From: Ectocarpus siliculosus
Lineage: Eukaryota; Sar; Phaeophyceae; Ectocarpales; Ectocarpaceae
Assembly (NCBI GenBank): GCA_000310025.1
Contig: FN649738.1
Span: 1,575,100-1,639,099 of the forward strand
Direction of reading: 5' to 3'
Length of the DNA: 64,000 nt
Shown here: piece by piece, positions 36,701 through 51,117 of the stretch
Layout of the letters: each line of letters opens with the position of its first letter
How positions within the stretch are numbered: position 1 is the first letter of the stretch
Made by a program: the position numbers and the translations under genes
The notes under the pieces: model-generated
Databases searched by the model: none
What the model was told of the DNA's origin: nothing
The model's input: the letters and a program-made list of their open reading frames with translations, nothing else

Positions 36701-39700
36701 AAACGGCACACGCACACTATTCCTGACGCACCAGCCGTATCAAACATAGGTAGGGTCCAACCAGCTGCAGCGAGCGGTGACACACATAGCCTCCAGGTCA
36801 AGAAAGCCCCATCCTCTTATTTTCTTGAAAAAGCGCCTCGCCACACAGACCCTGCGCATTGCGCTCCTCCACACAACCACCTTGACTCCTTCTTCATCTC
36901 ACCTGGCCATCGGGTTTCCGCAGACGCTAAGCTCCATCAGGTTCGGCAGCGCCCCCAGGCGGTCAAGCTCCGCCGGGTCGGACAGCCGGTTCTGCGCAAG
37001 GCTAAGGCTAAGCAGCGCCGGCGTCGAGGCCCCCAGCCCCGGCGACAGCACCCTGAGCCCGTTGTCCTCCAGGCGGAGCTTCCGGAGGTTCCCTAGGCCG
37101 TTGAGAACGGAGGGGGGACCCAGCTGACGGATCTTGTTCCCGTCCAGGTTAACCTCTACGAGCGTGCGGCAGCGGTTCAGCCCCCCAAGGCTGCCGATGT
37201 TGTTGCCCTGGGAGGAGTGTTCGTAGGCGGAAGGGCGGGTGATTTACGGCCGCAACAATACGTAGGCGGAAAGAAAGAGGCGGGACGTGGACTGGGTGTA
37301 ATCTGATGCGCTCTGCCGATTGGTTAGCCGCGAGTACAGTGCTGAAAATTACCTGCAAGTCCACGGCCAGAAGATGGTGCATGCATTCCAAGCCCAGAGC
37401 TGATATGTCAGTTATCCGGTTGAATCCCAAGTAGAGAACCTGGTAGCAACGGCAGAGGTAGACAAACAGCAGTATACAACCATGAGACGAAAGGACACGT
37501 GGACATTGTGTACGGCGGCAAGCAGGTCGGGATTAATGGCCAATGACAACTCTCAAGTTCAGCGCTATATTGCACCACATCTCGTTTTTTTTTTTTTTGT
37601 CTTCACTTTAAATCAGCGCTCACAGCATTAGTGCCGTTTACTCCAACCCGTGGTCACACAGAAGAAAGAGCCCCTCTCTACCCTCCCCTCCTGCGGTACT
37701 TTGCCTTCGATTTTTAATGCGAGAAGAGTTCAGCACTCTCTTCTCTCTGTGTACATGTGTACACACGAACTAGCGCTATCCACTAGACCAGGAGCGGAAG
37801 CGAGAGAAAAACTCATTTTGCAAGAAAAGCTCGCTTACGCCGGGATTCGAACCCCTGACCTGATCTCTAGAAGGTTTCGAGGATACCACCTAGACCACCG
37901 GGGCGACCGGGTATGATGGGCGCCGAAAGCGAACCCGCGAATGCAGCATGATTCCGTCGTACAACAAACTCAAAGCGTCGCGAAAGCGAAGCGGCTTGCT
38001 GTTGACTGCCGGCCCTTCAAACTGGGTGAAAAAATTGTATGAATAAATTAACTTCTATTTACAGAAAATATCCATACACTCACAGAAAGACTACGCGTTC
38101 GAGATATAATCACATTCGAAGGAGATGTGTTTCTGCCGTGAGTGGGGAGAAAAGCTGGCTGGATACTGGGCGAATTACTGGGCCTATTTAACCCTATCAA
38201 CACTGCTCGTATTTACTAAATTACGCAGACTTACCTCCAACCTGGCAAACATGGGTTCTTCGACGGCCGCCCCAGCAGAATTTTCGCTTTCGACCTGTCC
38301 GATCTTCACGCCCCGAGTCGTACACAGCAAGGGAGGTTGTAGGAATAGGAGAACTTAAGAATATAGTTGAAGTGTTTTCTCAGCTCGGGTTAAAGCACGC
38401 CGCTTCGGTATTCGAACACCAGTTCACGGGGCGTTGGGGGTTGGGTGTATGTAACGAGAACAGTCTTGTTTTGGCAGAAAGGATGCCCTGCGATAAACAC
38501 CTCAGTATTTCACGAATGTCTAGATCGTGCCTTGAGCTCGGCAGGTTTGTACGGTTTGGGGCCTTGCCCAAGGGAAGCGTTTCTCGTGAAGGGAGGGGGG
38601 CAATACCGGCAAGACAACAAGCTGGGCTCGCACGGTGCACAGCATACGCACAAAGCCCGAGCACCCCTTAAGATACCAAAAACTAACTTAGTCCCCAATT
38701 TATGCTGCGAGAAAGTGCACAGAGTGAAAGAGAGAGAGAAAGAGAGAGGGAGGGAGAAATTCACGTCGAGACAGAGATGCACAGAAGCTGCGAAGAAAAA
38801 AGATCAAACAAGCACTACAGTAAATTTTGGCACGGTTCTTACCGAATCTATCCTGTTGTAGCTGAGTCGGAGTACGCCGAGAGAACGAAGGGCGCCAAGC
38901 GCGGCGAAACTAACGAGAGAGTTGTTGTCGAGGTTGAGCTCTTGCAAGGAGCGGAACGGCAACGTTGGGAGGACCTGGAAAAGACCAAGGTGGGGGTGGG
39001 GGTGGGGGGTTAGCCGAGACGGCGGGGTAGTAGTCATACCTGCCTTGCCTTTGTAATGGGGCCACCATTCATGCTTCTCAGTTGCGTTTGACCACCTTTC
39101 CTATACCCAGTAGCGCCAAGGCCCGACGTTCGAGAGTTCTGTTTAAGCGATTGCCATGTGCTCAAAACAAACGACTACAGTACCGCAATCCTCTACTGTG
39201 TGAGATACTCGTCTTTGTGTGGCCATCATCCGTCTTCAGAAGATGCCATTACTTCTGCTGCTTCGAAGACAACAACACCAACTCGGGGATCAGGGATACC
39301 CAAACAAGACAGGCCGGTACATCCCTGAATTATTACGAAGGTAGCGAGAGGTGTCAGAAAGATAGATTCCGTACGAATAGCATGTGGAACGACAGGCTGG
39401 CACGTGCTACAACGTACGTTCTTGAGACGATATCGTCCCGACATCGTTTGCAGCAACAGCAATTAAGTCATGTATATATACCAGATTCGCCGCCGAGCAG
39501 AGTAGCGGAGGTACTCTCGCTAAGATGGTGCGATTCGAGTGTAGGTTAACGTGTTGCCTACGTTCTTTCTCACCTCCACACTTCGCCACTTGCTCTTGCT
39601 GAGGTTTAGGTACTTGATCGTCTCAACCTTTTCCCTGTTGTACATGCCGAAGATCACCTCCTCCGTCAGCTGCGACGCCAAACCAAGACCCCGTCAGGGG

Positions 39701-42700
39701 GGCAGACAAGCAGCATGGGGGGTAAGCGGACGCAGTCGCACATATTTTGCTCTGGGTGCTTGAATCGCTCGCGCGGTTGGTTGTGCACACGCAAACCATC
39801 TGAAGAAGGGCAGCTGCTTTTACCGGTTAGCCACTGCCACCAGCTGAGTCGTGCGATGGCTGTCTACATGTATGGATTTTTCTTGCCTTTTTCTGCATTC
39901 TTTTACGACTAGTGATCTAAGGTGAATGGAGTCAAACCGACAACAGCCCTTGTCGCGCAGGGCTCCATCTGGCCTTGGGTATGCTGTGGTGCACCTTGCC
40001 GATGAACTTAAGCTTGGCCTCGTTCTTCTCGGTCCCGCCGACACCAACGCCGTCCAAAACCTGGGTTAGAAGGGGGAAAGAGTAGGGATGAACAGAACAG
40101 GAAGCTCTCATTTTCAACATTTGAGGCTGCCGAAAGGGGTATTAAGTCTGCCGGATAGAGCATAGTTCTCTCTCCGTGCTGAGCCCTTAGGCGTGACGAT
40201 CCAACAGGCATGGCGATACCCGTTCTCTCGGTGCCTGCGGAGCAACCGGCTCGAGCCCGTCAATGGGTACCGCGCGTTGACGAGGATTTTGTGTTCACCA
40301 AAACGCTCAACAAGAAGGTTTGGAGTACAATGGCCTTTCATATTGCGGTGTTGCGAACAACGCACATTGCATGCTACGACATGGTACTTTGTGACAGGTG
40401 ACGCATACGTCGTGACATATTCATGTGCGTTCAGATATTACATAGAGACCCTGCTTCATTGGACACTCGAAAACTTAAACTTTCCCTGTCAAGGCTCCCG
40501 CTCGCTGCTGCTACTGTTTCGAAAAACAATCAATCGTTTCTTGCAGTGATGGGCATCATTTAGAGCGTTTTCGTCGGGGAAGAAGGGAAACTAACTTGTG
40601 TCTTGTGTGTGAGACGAGACCACCATTTGCATCTACCCCCTCCAGGTGCAGCGCCGTTTGTCCTAATATTAGCGACCCCCCCAGACAAAGTGGGCAATGT
40701 TTCTTACGACCTTCAAAATGTTGTTTTGTCTTACGGTTCTGTATCCTTACATAATTACCCATCGTCGCGTGCAAGAGATCATTATTACATTATTACAATA
40801 GTATCTGAATGCACCAAGATGCACGTAACTTTCACAACAATATTATTATCGTATTCTCCAGCAACCCGGGGGCGCGGAAGTTAAAAGAAAGCCATTTCTT
40901 CAAAATCGGAGCACTCATGGGGTAACAGCAGCAACAACCTCGTGATGGCCCCCAAACTGAACCAAAGGTGGAAAAATAATATTCGTCCGTTTATCCTTGG
41001 CGCGGAAGCGGAGCGACACACTGCGCGGCAGGCGGGGTCGCACCTTAAGCGTGGGGATCTTGAAGAGGACTTGCAGTCGGAAGTGCGGCGATGAGCACAC
41101 GGGGTTCCCTGACGTGTCGAGAATTATCAGCCGCGGTAACGACCTGAGCCGGTCCATCTGAAAGGAAGGAACGGCCGCAAGGAAAGGTGGGGGGGGGGGA
41201 AAGTACTCATGTTTCGCATGCCTTCGTTGTTGGACCATTGGCCACGCGTCCTCCAGAGGACGGAGCAGTCTTCATACATAATCGCCCGCCGAGGACCAAT
41301 CGTTCCTTGCTTCGTTGCCACCAGGGGGCTCAAAAGCGTTTTCCCTTTCTGGTGAGGGAGGAGGGGGGGGGGGGGGGGCGTACTCTTATGTTTTGCATGC
41401 CTTAGCGGTTAGACCATTGACCACGCGTCCTCGAGAGGACGGAGCATTGTTCCCACAGGACCGATCACCGATGGCCAATTGTTCCTTCCTACTTTGCCAA
41501 AGGTGGCTCAAAAATGTCTTCCCTAGTCTGTCTATCCTAACGATATCCCTTCCCGCCTTTTCAAACCACTTCCTACTCCCCAGTACAGCTACCGTCCTCT
41601 CCTCTCTATTCCATGCCTCAAACATCTCCCTGTACGTCCCTTGTATTTTTCCCAGCTCAGTCATGTACACTTCCCTCTCCTCTTCGTACCACGGACATTC
41701 CGCGATTACATGAACACGGTCTTCGCATTCGAAGCCGCAATCACATTCGAACTTGTCGTCTTCGTCGTCTACCGTCCTATGTCTTCGTCGACGTTCTCGA
41801 AGGCCTATGCCCCCGGTCCTGAATTTGACCTTAAGCTTTGTCCCTGCATCCATTGGTCCACGTAGGTAATCCTTGACCCCTATTCCTTCTTTCAACGTTC
41901 CGTACACTTCTAGACCCTCCTTATCCTTGGTTTCTGTCCTTAGATTCTGTTCTTCTCTCTCGGCACAAGCAACAGATATCTTCTCCTTGAACCCCTGTAG
42001 ACCCTCCGTTTCCAGCGTTTCATCTTCGTCGATGTCTAACCCCTTCCACACGTCCTCTACAACCTTGACCCATTCCGGGGGTTGTCTACCCCTCTTTTTG
42101 TTTGCCCACTTCGCCTCCCATACTATTCTCGGCAACCTCTCCTCTCCCATCCCGCAAATGCGATACTGCTATGTCAGCTTCCTTGTGTCTCTTCCCGACC
42201 GTAGGGATTGGATCCCCAATTCTGCCCTTACGGCTGCATTACTTGTGCGCTTGGAGCATCCTAGGATGATTTTCGCTGCTTTCATCTGCGCCGCCTCGAG
42301 TTCTTTCACTACCTTCTTATTTCCTTCCCATGCTTCTCCGGCGTACTCTAGCGGCGGTACTACGACGCTCTTCAAAACCGCCAATTTGATGCGTGTATCG
42401 AGGTGCCGGTTTGCGAGTATTGGGTGCAGCTTCCCTGCTCGTGCTTTGCCCTTTTCCGCTACCTTGGACATGTGTGCATTCCACGAGCAGTCGTTTGCGA
42501 TCTCTACTCCGAGGTATGTGTACTGGTCCACTACTGCAATCTCCTCGATCCCCCACTTCCATCTATGTTCTACTGGTTCCTCCCTGTCCTCGTTGCATAC
42601 CATGACGGCACTCTTCTAAACGTTGGCAGACAATCTCCATTTATCCGTAAACTTCTTCGCCGCGTCAATTTGTAGTTGCAGTCCCTCAGGGGTGTCCGAC

Positions 42701-45700
42701 ATACCAACAAAATCATCCGCAAACAGCATTACTGACACCGAAGTTTCCGTGTCCCCTACTTTTACTCCCTTCCGGAGTGCCTCTACGACTTCCAACAGAT
42801 CGTTGATGAACACCTGGAACAATGTTGGGGACAGCGTCCAACCTTGTGGGACCCCCTGCTCAATGTCGAAGAACTTAGACAGTTCTCCGTCTAGCATGAC
42901 CGCGCTTTTCGTACACTCTGTCATCTTCTTCAGCACTCTCCACATTTTCCCCTTGATCCCGTACTTGGACAATTGTTTCCACAGCCCATTTCTCCATACG
43001 GTATCGTATGCCTTTTTCACGTCCAGGAAGAAGGAGTACGTCGGCTTTCCCGCCCTCTTTCTACCTTGGATGATTCTCCCTACCGTGAATGCGTGGTCTA
43101 CGCACCCCCTCTTCTGTCGGAAACCTGCCTGGCCCTCACTAATGCTACGTTCCTTCTCCAATACTCCCACTATCCTATCGTTCAGCAACTTACAAAACAC
43201 TTTTCCTACTGTGTTCAACGGTGGATTAATAATCGCGAGGTGGCGGTAAGGAGGGATTATGTCGCTAGGCGAGGCGTACGAGGGACGTCCGCGTCGACCG
43301 GCGCAAACAGTACCGGTCAGTCAGAGGCTTTCCTCGAGCCTTACAAAGGAAAAAATAAAATAAAAAAACATAACTATGAGATTGAGATGTGGATGTGGGT
43401 GTGCTACTTGTGAGTATTAACCGCGCCGATTGGTCAACCAGATGAAACACTACGACTAGAACGTCAGCGGGTTCAAGCCACGCCCCCCCCCCCAAAGTGC
43501 AAAACTCCTAGGACTGGCCACATCTCTACGATCCCTATGACTGGCCACATCTCTACGATCCCTAGGACTGGCCACATCTCTACGATCCCCGACCCTTTAC
43601 GGTACGGGTGGACTGCCGTACTTCCAAAGGAGGCACCGATGCGAACAGCATGCGATGGCGGCAGGAACACTTCAAACCCAGACAAAAAAAACACACAAGA
43701 CATCGACGACAAAAACTGTCTCCCCCAGTAGACAACGGTCCACTCCCCAAGAAACGCAGGCCGGGAGTGGACTTAAGTATTCTTCCTGTGCGTCAGTGGG
43801 GTTACCTCGGGTGCGGCCGTGATGTCATTATTTCCGCAGTAAAGCTCCATCAAGTTGACCAGTTTCGTCAGCCCGCGAAGACTGCATCGGCGATGGCACG
43901 CATGACGACGGGGCAAAAAGCGCACTGGTGATGGCGGCTGTTTGGGTTGGGGTACGTGGAAACAGGTAATGCTTCCCCAGGGTGTGTTGAGCTGTTCCAG
44001 GTACCCTTAATTCATCTAATAGATACCACAAGAATCGAGCCACAGCTTGTTGCTAGTGCAGGGGACAGAAAGCCGTACACATAAGGATAGCAACAACCTG
44101 GTCAGAGGAGAAGTCATTTACACCCATTCATTCGAATGTGGCAATACGATGCAAAGTCTTGTCCGTTTTGTGGAACCGAACGAAAAAAAGATAAACCTAG
44201 CAGCCGGTGCGCTGTTTTTTTACTTGATATTTTGTGGTGGTGGGTGCCCGCGCGGTGCGAACCAAACGCACCCGTGGGCCCTTGTCTTTACCATGGGTGA
44301 ACACTAAAAACATTGCACTTCAGGCAAGCGACACTCCAACCTCTTCTTTCAAACTCAGTCATCCTCTGCGTCAGATAAAGCTTGCCCTTCCTCGGATTGC
44401 AAAAGACCTGAAAGCCTGCGCATAGCCGCGCGCGTACTTCCGTTCGGCCCTCGACCCCACCAGCCCTCGCCCCCTACTCACTTGTGCAGCAGGTTGCTTT
44501 CGAGGGATAGCTGGCTTAACCCCGTGAGTCCGCACAGGGGATGGAGGTCGGAAATCTGGTTGTAGCCAAGATCGAGCTTCATGAGACGCCGTAGGCCAAC
44601 CAGCCCTCGAAGCCCCGCGGTTGTGAGCTCGTTGCCTTCCAGATTGAGTTCCTGTTCGTGCACGGACCCAAACATGACAAGGTGCGTTGATGAGTTGGCC
44701 TGTGACCACTTTAATGGATTTTTCTTTAGGGCCGTCGGTACGATATATTGTGGGACAGTAACTACGCAACACGTACGCTCTTCAGCGTAGTGCTCGTGAA
44801 AATAAACATGTTGGGATCAAGAGGGAACACTCTTGGGGGGAAAAGACGATCGCGGTTTAGCTATTACTGGCACAGGATGACAACGGGGTGAGGTCGGGAA
44901 CCCAGGAAACAAAACTGCTGTGCCATGACCGCCAGAACAAGAATGCTCGAGGGAAGGTTCGGTGAGTGCGGGATGCTTTTGATTGGTTGGACACGCACTG
45001 ATAAGAATCTAGGAGAGACGGCTGCGCAAAGGTACCTTGTCCGAGCTGCGCCCCACCCCGCTTTTTTTTTGGCCCGGGCTTTTTGGTTTTAAAATGCGGG
45101 GGGCGCCCCAGACCCAACGTGAATAGTCCGGAGGACTTTAAAAATTTTGGGCAAGGGGCATGTGCGCTAGATTTAAAGTGGGATGATGTTGGAAAATGAA
45201 ATGTAGGGGGGGGGGGGGCGCACCTCAAGGCAAGCGCAGGACCTCAGGGGCGCAGTGTCGTGCAGTTCGTTCCCGGAGAGATCAACCACCCTCACAAAAA
45301 CAAGCCGCTCCATGCCTTCCAGCTTGTGTAGAGATAGGTTGTGAAGGGTCACCAACTCGATGTCCTCTAGCAGCAACCCCGTCGAGGGGTGCGAGGGGCA
45401 CGATGGATCCGTCACAGAAGCATCCTTGTCGTCGACGCTGGCTGTTTCCCCATCGTTAGTGACACCGCCGCGTGTTACAAAAGTGTTGCTTGAAAGTAGT
45501 TCGCCGACGCTTCCGGCTGCTGGAGTCGACCTCGGCCTACCGGCGCCGCTGTCACGATCACTGCCGCTATTGCTCGGGCTGTCTGGATCGGCAGCTACGA
45601 TGCTGGAGGCGCTCTTGTCCCGCGATGCCGTTTTCAACGCCGTCGAAGGAGTCAATGGCCCGCTACTCCTCCTATCTCTATTACATGCTTCCGCGTCCCA

Positions 45701-48700
45701 CCCGTCCTCGTCCTCCTCCTCCTCGTCCTCCGCGTCCTCCCCCTCCTCTTCCTCCTCCCCACCCCCCTCCTCCTCTTCCTCGTCTTCCTCCTCCTCCTCC
45801 TCCTTCGCAGACGCACTAAGACGTTGCTCCCAACCCTCCTCGTCCTTGTTCTCTATCGCAGCAGAAGCCTCGCTTCTGCTCCTTCTTCTCCGACCCCCCG
45901 CCCCCCTCCCCGGAGGGCGGTCCTCCACTTCTGCCGCCACCTTCTGGCTGTGGTCGCTACCGCTACTAACGCTAATGCTACTGCTGCTGCTGTCTCTACC
46001 CCGGGTCATTTGCGGCCCTTGGTATCCTTCATCCTCTCTGGATGATGCGTCGGCCAAGTACGGGCCGCTTCTCCTGGTCCTGGCGTTGACGGCGTGAGAG
46101 GCGCGGTGCGGCGTCGAGCGAGGTGCTCTTCGTCGGCCGTTGCGCCGCAGCATGTCCAGCGTTAGACTGCGCGCGTACCGCCAGCGTTCGCGTGTCAAGT
46201 GGGACAGGACTGGGTCAGATAACGCAGGTGCTTCTGATCGGCGGTGAGGACGAAAACACCCTCCACAAGGCGTGTCCATCTTGACAGGTTGCGAAATGGA
46301 TGTCCAGCCGAAGACTGATATTGTCGGGGGGGGGTTCGAAGAAACGCTCTCCTGCAAGAAAGCTGGTATTAGTACTTCTATCTCTAACGGGCTAGTTTAT
46401 GTTGGACACGGCAGCCCATTTCGACATCGCATGAAAGAACGCTAGAACGATGCTCTCGCAACGAGAACCATCTTGCTGCGATCCGAAGGCATAATCGCTT
46501 GATTGAACGTCGCGAGGAACGCCCTAGCACTGACGCCGACCAGAAGAGCTACTGCGGCCCGTGTTGTAGCCTTCTGATTACCAAAACGAAGTCCAATCGA
46601 ATACTTCAAACAATAACGGCAAGCTTGTGGGTCTTTGCGTTGGCCTTAGAAGTTTCATCCAGGATGCCTGTCCTGAAAAGGAAGTCATTCAGAAAATGTT
46701 CTCACGTGCGGCAGGCGTTGTGAAGGGACACTTCTCTGTGCGTGACCGACTTCCCATCCAGCACTTCCAGGCTAGGGATGCCCCTGGGTTTGTTGTTTTG
46801 GTCCGTGCAACGGCAGCAACAGCGAACCACGAAGCATCATGTTTATTAGAAAGGCGACGCGCGCCAACTTACGCATATAGTGGTGTAACCCACGTTGAAC
46901 TTGCTTCGTTAAATCCACCTGGGGCTCTGGGAGAAGGGGGGGCAAGCAGAGTGGAGGCAAGGTAGGATGGGGCTCGGGAATGCCAGAAGTAAAAAGCGGA
47001 CGATTGTGGGCAGCATCTCGTCACGGTGGTGGTAAATAGTGGGCAAACTTCACTTGAAGAACCCAAAGCATTGGGTATTCATCGACGTGGGATGACACCT
47101 TCCAGCACCCCCCAGCACGCAATCAATGCTCGATTACTTTCCAAGCTGCCCCTTCCTTAACAAACGAGTCCAGGTCTGCACGTTCGAATCAAGCCGCCCA
47201 TTGCGCCAAAACATCAAGTCTGCAGAGGTACACCGCACCTGACAGCCGCGCCGCGGTACGTCCTGGCCGCCCTGAGCGGGTTCCCCCGCATGTCAAGGAC
47301 GGTCAAGTTCGGGGCAATGTTCCACAACGCCTGTGTTTTACGGGTTGCGTCATGGTATGGAACACCGAAGGGGATTAGACTCAAACGGATCAGACCTATC
47401 TGACTAGTGCCGTCTCGTCGTTCCACGAATATTGCCTCTTGTGGTAGTAACTTACCGCCACCGCCTTTTCCTTCTGGGGGTCACACTGGAGGATCCCTCT
47501 GCGGTGCTTGGCTCCAACTTTGTCCATTGGATAGAGAAGCATTTGCTCGTGCTTCGAGCGAACACTTGATCAAACGCCGATTGTTCTTACCAAATGCGTG
47601 TTTCAGACTTTTTGACAAGGAAACACACGATCTTTGATGAAGAACAGAAGATAGTTGCGACGAAGTTTTCACGCAATGGACAAAAGCGTGCGGCATGTTT
47701 GTGGTCGCTTGGTTCGGAATAGACGAACTCCATCACCTCGCCCCCCACCTTCAGGTCATCCAAGTTGTGCAAGATGTTGTTGTTTAAATCCAACCGCGTC
47801 AAGGAAGGGAGCGAGATATCCGCGGTGGCAGGAGACGCGCACACCGTTTCCCCCTCGTCCTTCCCCCTCCCACCACCCGCGTCCCCGCGCGCCGCCGCCG
47901 CCGCCGACGCCGCCGCTTCTTTGAAAACGGCCGCTTTCCTCGGAGTCTCCTCCGACGTACGTGATCGCTCGTGTTCAGTACTGCCACGCGCTACTATGTT
48001 CGGAACGATTGTGGCGCCACTGCCACCGGTGTAGTCATCGGGGGCCACAACGGCATCGGTCGCTTTGGTAGCGGTGGCGCCGCTGTAGTGCTGCACGCCT
48101 TCGATGATGTTGTACCCCAGGTCGAGGTGCCGGAGGTGCGTCAAGCCGGCCAGTCCATGGAGGCAAGAAATTTCGTTGAAGCTCAGGATCTAAAACATCC
48201 GGCCAGGGCAATAATTGAACGCCGTCCGATGGTCAGGGAAAGCTGGTTGGGTTAAGGGTGCACGATTACGCTACACTGCTGTAGTTGGCGCACGGAGGGT
48301 GGTCGAACATCAAGAGGGAACAATCCTACGATTGAGACCTCTTGCTTCTAGGGGATCGTGAGACGAGAATACTATGGGGGCCTTAGGTATGTGGACTTAG
48401 ATATATATGTGGAAACGTAGTAGTGGTTATCGTGCGGCACAAGAGATGAATCGCACGTTGGATTCACAAAAAATTGGTCAGCGGTCTCGAAACCGGCTTG
48501 TTGCGCTCACCAGCACTTTGAGGTTGTGACAGGCCTCGAGACCCTCGATCGTGCGGACCCCCTGCCCGTGCAAGCTTAGGCGAGTCAACATGTGGCCAGG
48601 CCTGGCGGCAACGGCGCACGCTGACAGGTGTTCTAGGCGATCCCCCGGAGCGGCGGACACGCCGCTACCGCCGCAGCCACCCGAACCCACGCCGCACCCT

Positions 48701-51077
48701 TTGCCGTTGCTCGAACCGGGCGGGATGCCCAGGGCCGGAGCCGACGGTTGCATCCTCAAGGCCTTCGAGATTCCTGCCTCGTATCTGAGACGTGTGGGAG
48801 GGTGAGCATTTCAAAGGGAGGGGCGGCGGGATGCCGGTGAAGAAGGGCGGGGGCGCAGCGGCTTCTCGGTGTTTGTCATTCGTCATTCAAAGTCTTCGTC
48901 GAGGTTGCCGCGGGCTCGGTGGTCGGGCTATAAAGTACATCCCGTGAGCACAAACGCAATGAGCAGCAATAAAGCGAAGCAAACTACATGCGCATGCTTC
49001 GCGTCCTAGGAGTAGTTAAGAACACGCCTGGTTGTTGTGGGGTAGAGGGGGGTTACTTTCTTCAGAGTAGCATCCGAAGGGCGCTAGCTTTCACGCAGGG
49101 GCGCCGACGCGGGACGTTCCCGGAAATGTGTCTTTTTCGAAAGAAAGCGGCTCGCTCTAGACTAACTCTAACCTCTCCGTCCTTGCCGCGGACCCGAGGG
49201 GCGAAATCGATTAGCACCCATTGCGAAACCACAAGGGCTCAATGTTGACTTTACGGAGGCGATTGACCCTTCATCACTGCAGACTATTCTGTTGGGGCAA
49301 GAACAAGGCCTATGAAATGCATCGGTGCTAGCGCACACCTTTGCATGGTTACATGCTTGAGGTGTTGGTATGCAGTAAAGCAATATGATACTTGCTGTCT
49401 CCGCAATTTTCGCCGATTCTGACTCGCGCTCGTCGCGTCCGGATTTTCTCTCTCGACTTTGCATACCTAGTTGCATAGGAAGCCGCGTCTATCTCGAGCT
49501 GCCTCGCTAACCTCGCCAGGGGGATCAGAAACGGCAGCACGTCCGCTCCCCCGGATGCCCGTCCGCTGCTGCTGCTGCTGCCGCCGCCGCCGCCGCTACC
49601 GGTCGCCTTCGCGGTCGAGGACTTCGATGACGTAGAAGCCGGCGGACAGGAAGATGACGAGGACGGGGAGGAGGCGAGGGAGGAGGATCGGTAGGAAGGG
49701 GCCAGCTCGTGCCTCCACTTGTTGACGCGCTGGCGCACGCCGTCCTTGATAGCTTGCCCATCCTTGAGGGCCAACAACGGAGGGGGGCGAGAGAACATTG
49801 TTTTTTGTAGGGATACGGGGGTCTACAATAACCTGGAGGCTACGACAATGCACGAGCTAGCGTACATCACTTCCTCCCCGGCTTTCCCTGACTGTAGGCT
49901 GCATATTTTTTTTGTTTTTTTTCCTACCTTCCCCATCTCGGGCGAGAAGTCGAACTCGATTATGTACTCCGGTAGAGCCAGCGCGCCGTCCAGCACATGC
50001 CATTCCTTGAGACACGCGTGTAGCATCATCAGTTCGAGGAGCGTCACAAAAGCGTGAGTAAAAACAGGCGTTGTGCTATCGACGAACAACGCACCCCAAA
50101 CACCTGACCTCAGCCGGAGACGTACTCGAGTCGCCCCCTCTCTTACAGACACACGTCGTCGGTTCTCGTGATGCAGCACATTGATGCACCACCGTCAACT
50201 TCAACACGACGCCATCGTGAACCACGAGAATTGGAAAGCACACACGACTCCAAACGCTTCGAACGTACCTCACGGGTACACGGTTCGGCAACAACGCAGC
50301 CAACCCAATATCCGACGGTAAGTTCTACGCGTGGGTACGTGACAGGGACACCCCAAAAAGCTAACCTGGTACCGAGATGGCGCGCTTTTGGAAGAACCCC
50401 CCCCCTCTCCGTTGGCATGGCCACCACCGCCGCCGCCCGCGCTCACCCCATCTTCTCCGCTAACGCACACCGACTTGTACCCCGTTGCCCAGGCCTCCCT
50501 TAGCACTCCGGGCCGGGGAGGCCTCCTGGTGGTACTGCTGCACCCTCCCCCCCCCTCGCCGCAGCCCGCGGACGACCCAGGCGGCAGACGGCGAGTCCGA
50601 CCCGTGTACACCTTGACCACTAGGACCCTGTACACCGGCGGCACGAACGCTTCGTTCCCCAGCCCTACCGAGGCCGGCGGCGCGAAGACGACGGAGTCCG
50701 AGCTGGTGCTGTTCGCCGCCGCCGCCCCCGCCGGGGTAGCCGCCTTCCTGCCCGGGATGTCGGCCTCGCACAGGTGGGTAGAAAGAACGACAGACTGAGC
50801 CCGGCAGGGGGCATGCTCTTCCTCCCTTCGGCATCTGTGGGAGACTTCACCGGCCGACGCGGCGGTATGTCTTCCGACCGTCCCCGGTTGGCTGGCAAGT
50901 TGCGTTACCCCACCCCGCACTCCTGGTGCCGACGGCTCTTCAGTGGTCGCGGTGTTCCCGGCGGTGTTGGTGTCGGCCTCGCTCCAGTCCGTCAGACGAA
51001 AGCCGTCCTCGGCCAGCTTTAGGAGGTCCGGCTGCCAGCTGTCGTGCGCGCTGCCACCGCCCACGCCGGCATCGAAC

Positions 51078-51117
<40 letters not shown>

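Noticed and set aside
43265-43495. Open frame just 5' of the LINE RT
   Set aside because: Does not resemble an endonuclease or gag-like LINE ORF and spans unrelated intron sequence, so the element is taken as 5'-truncated.
45360-46097. Plus-strand poly-Ser/poly-Pro open frames
   Set aside because: They are the antisense of the Glu/Asp-rich LRRC9-like exon, which has splice sites, phase and LRR similarity.
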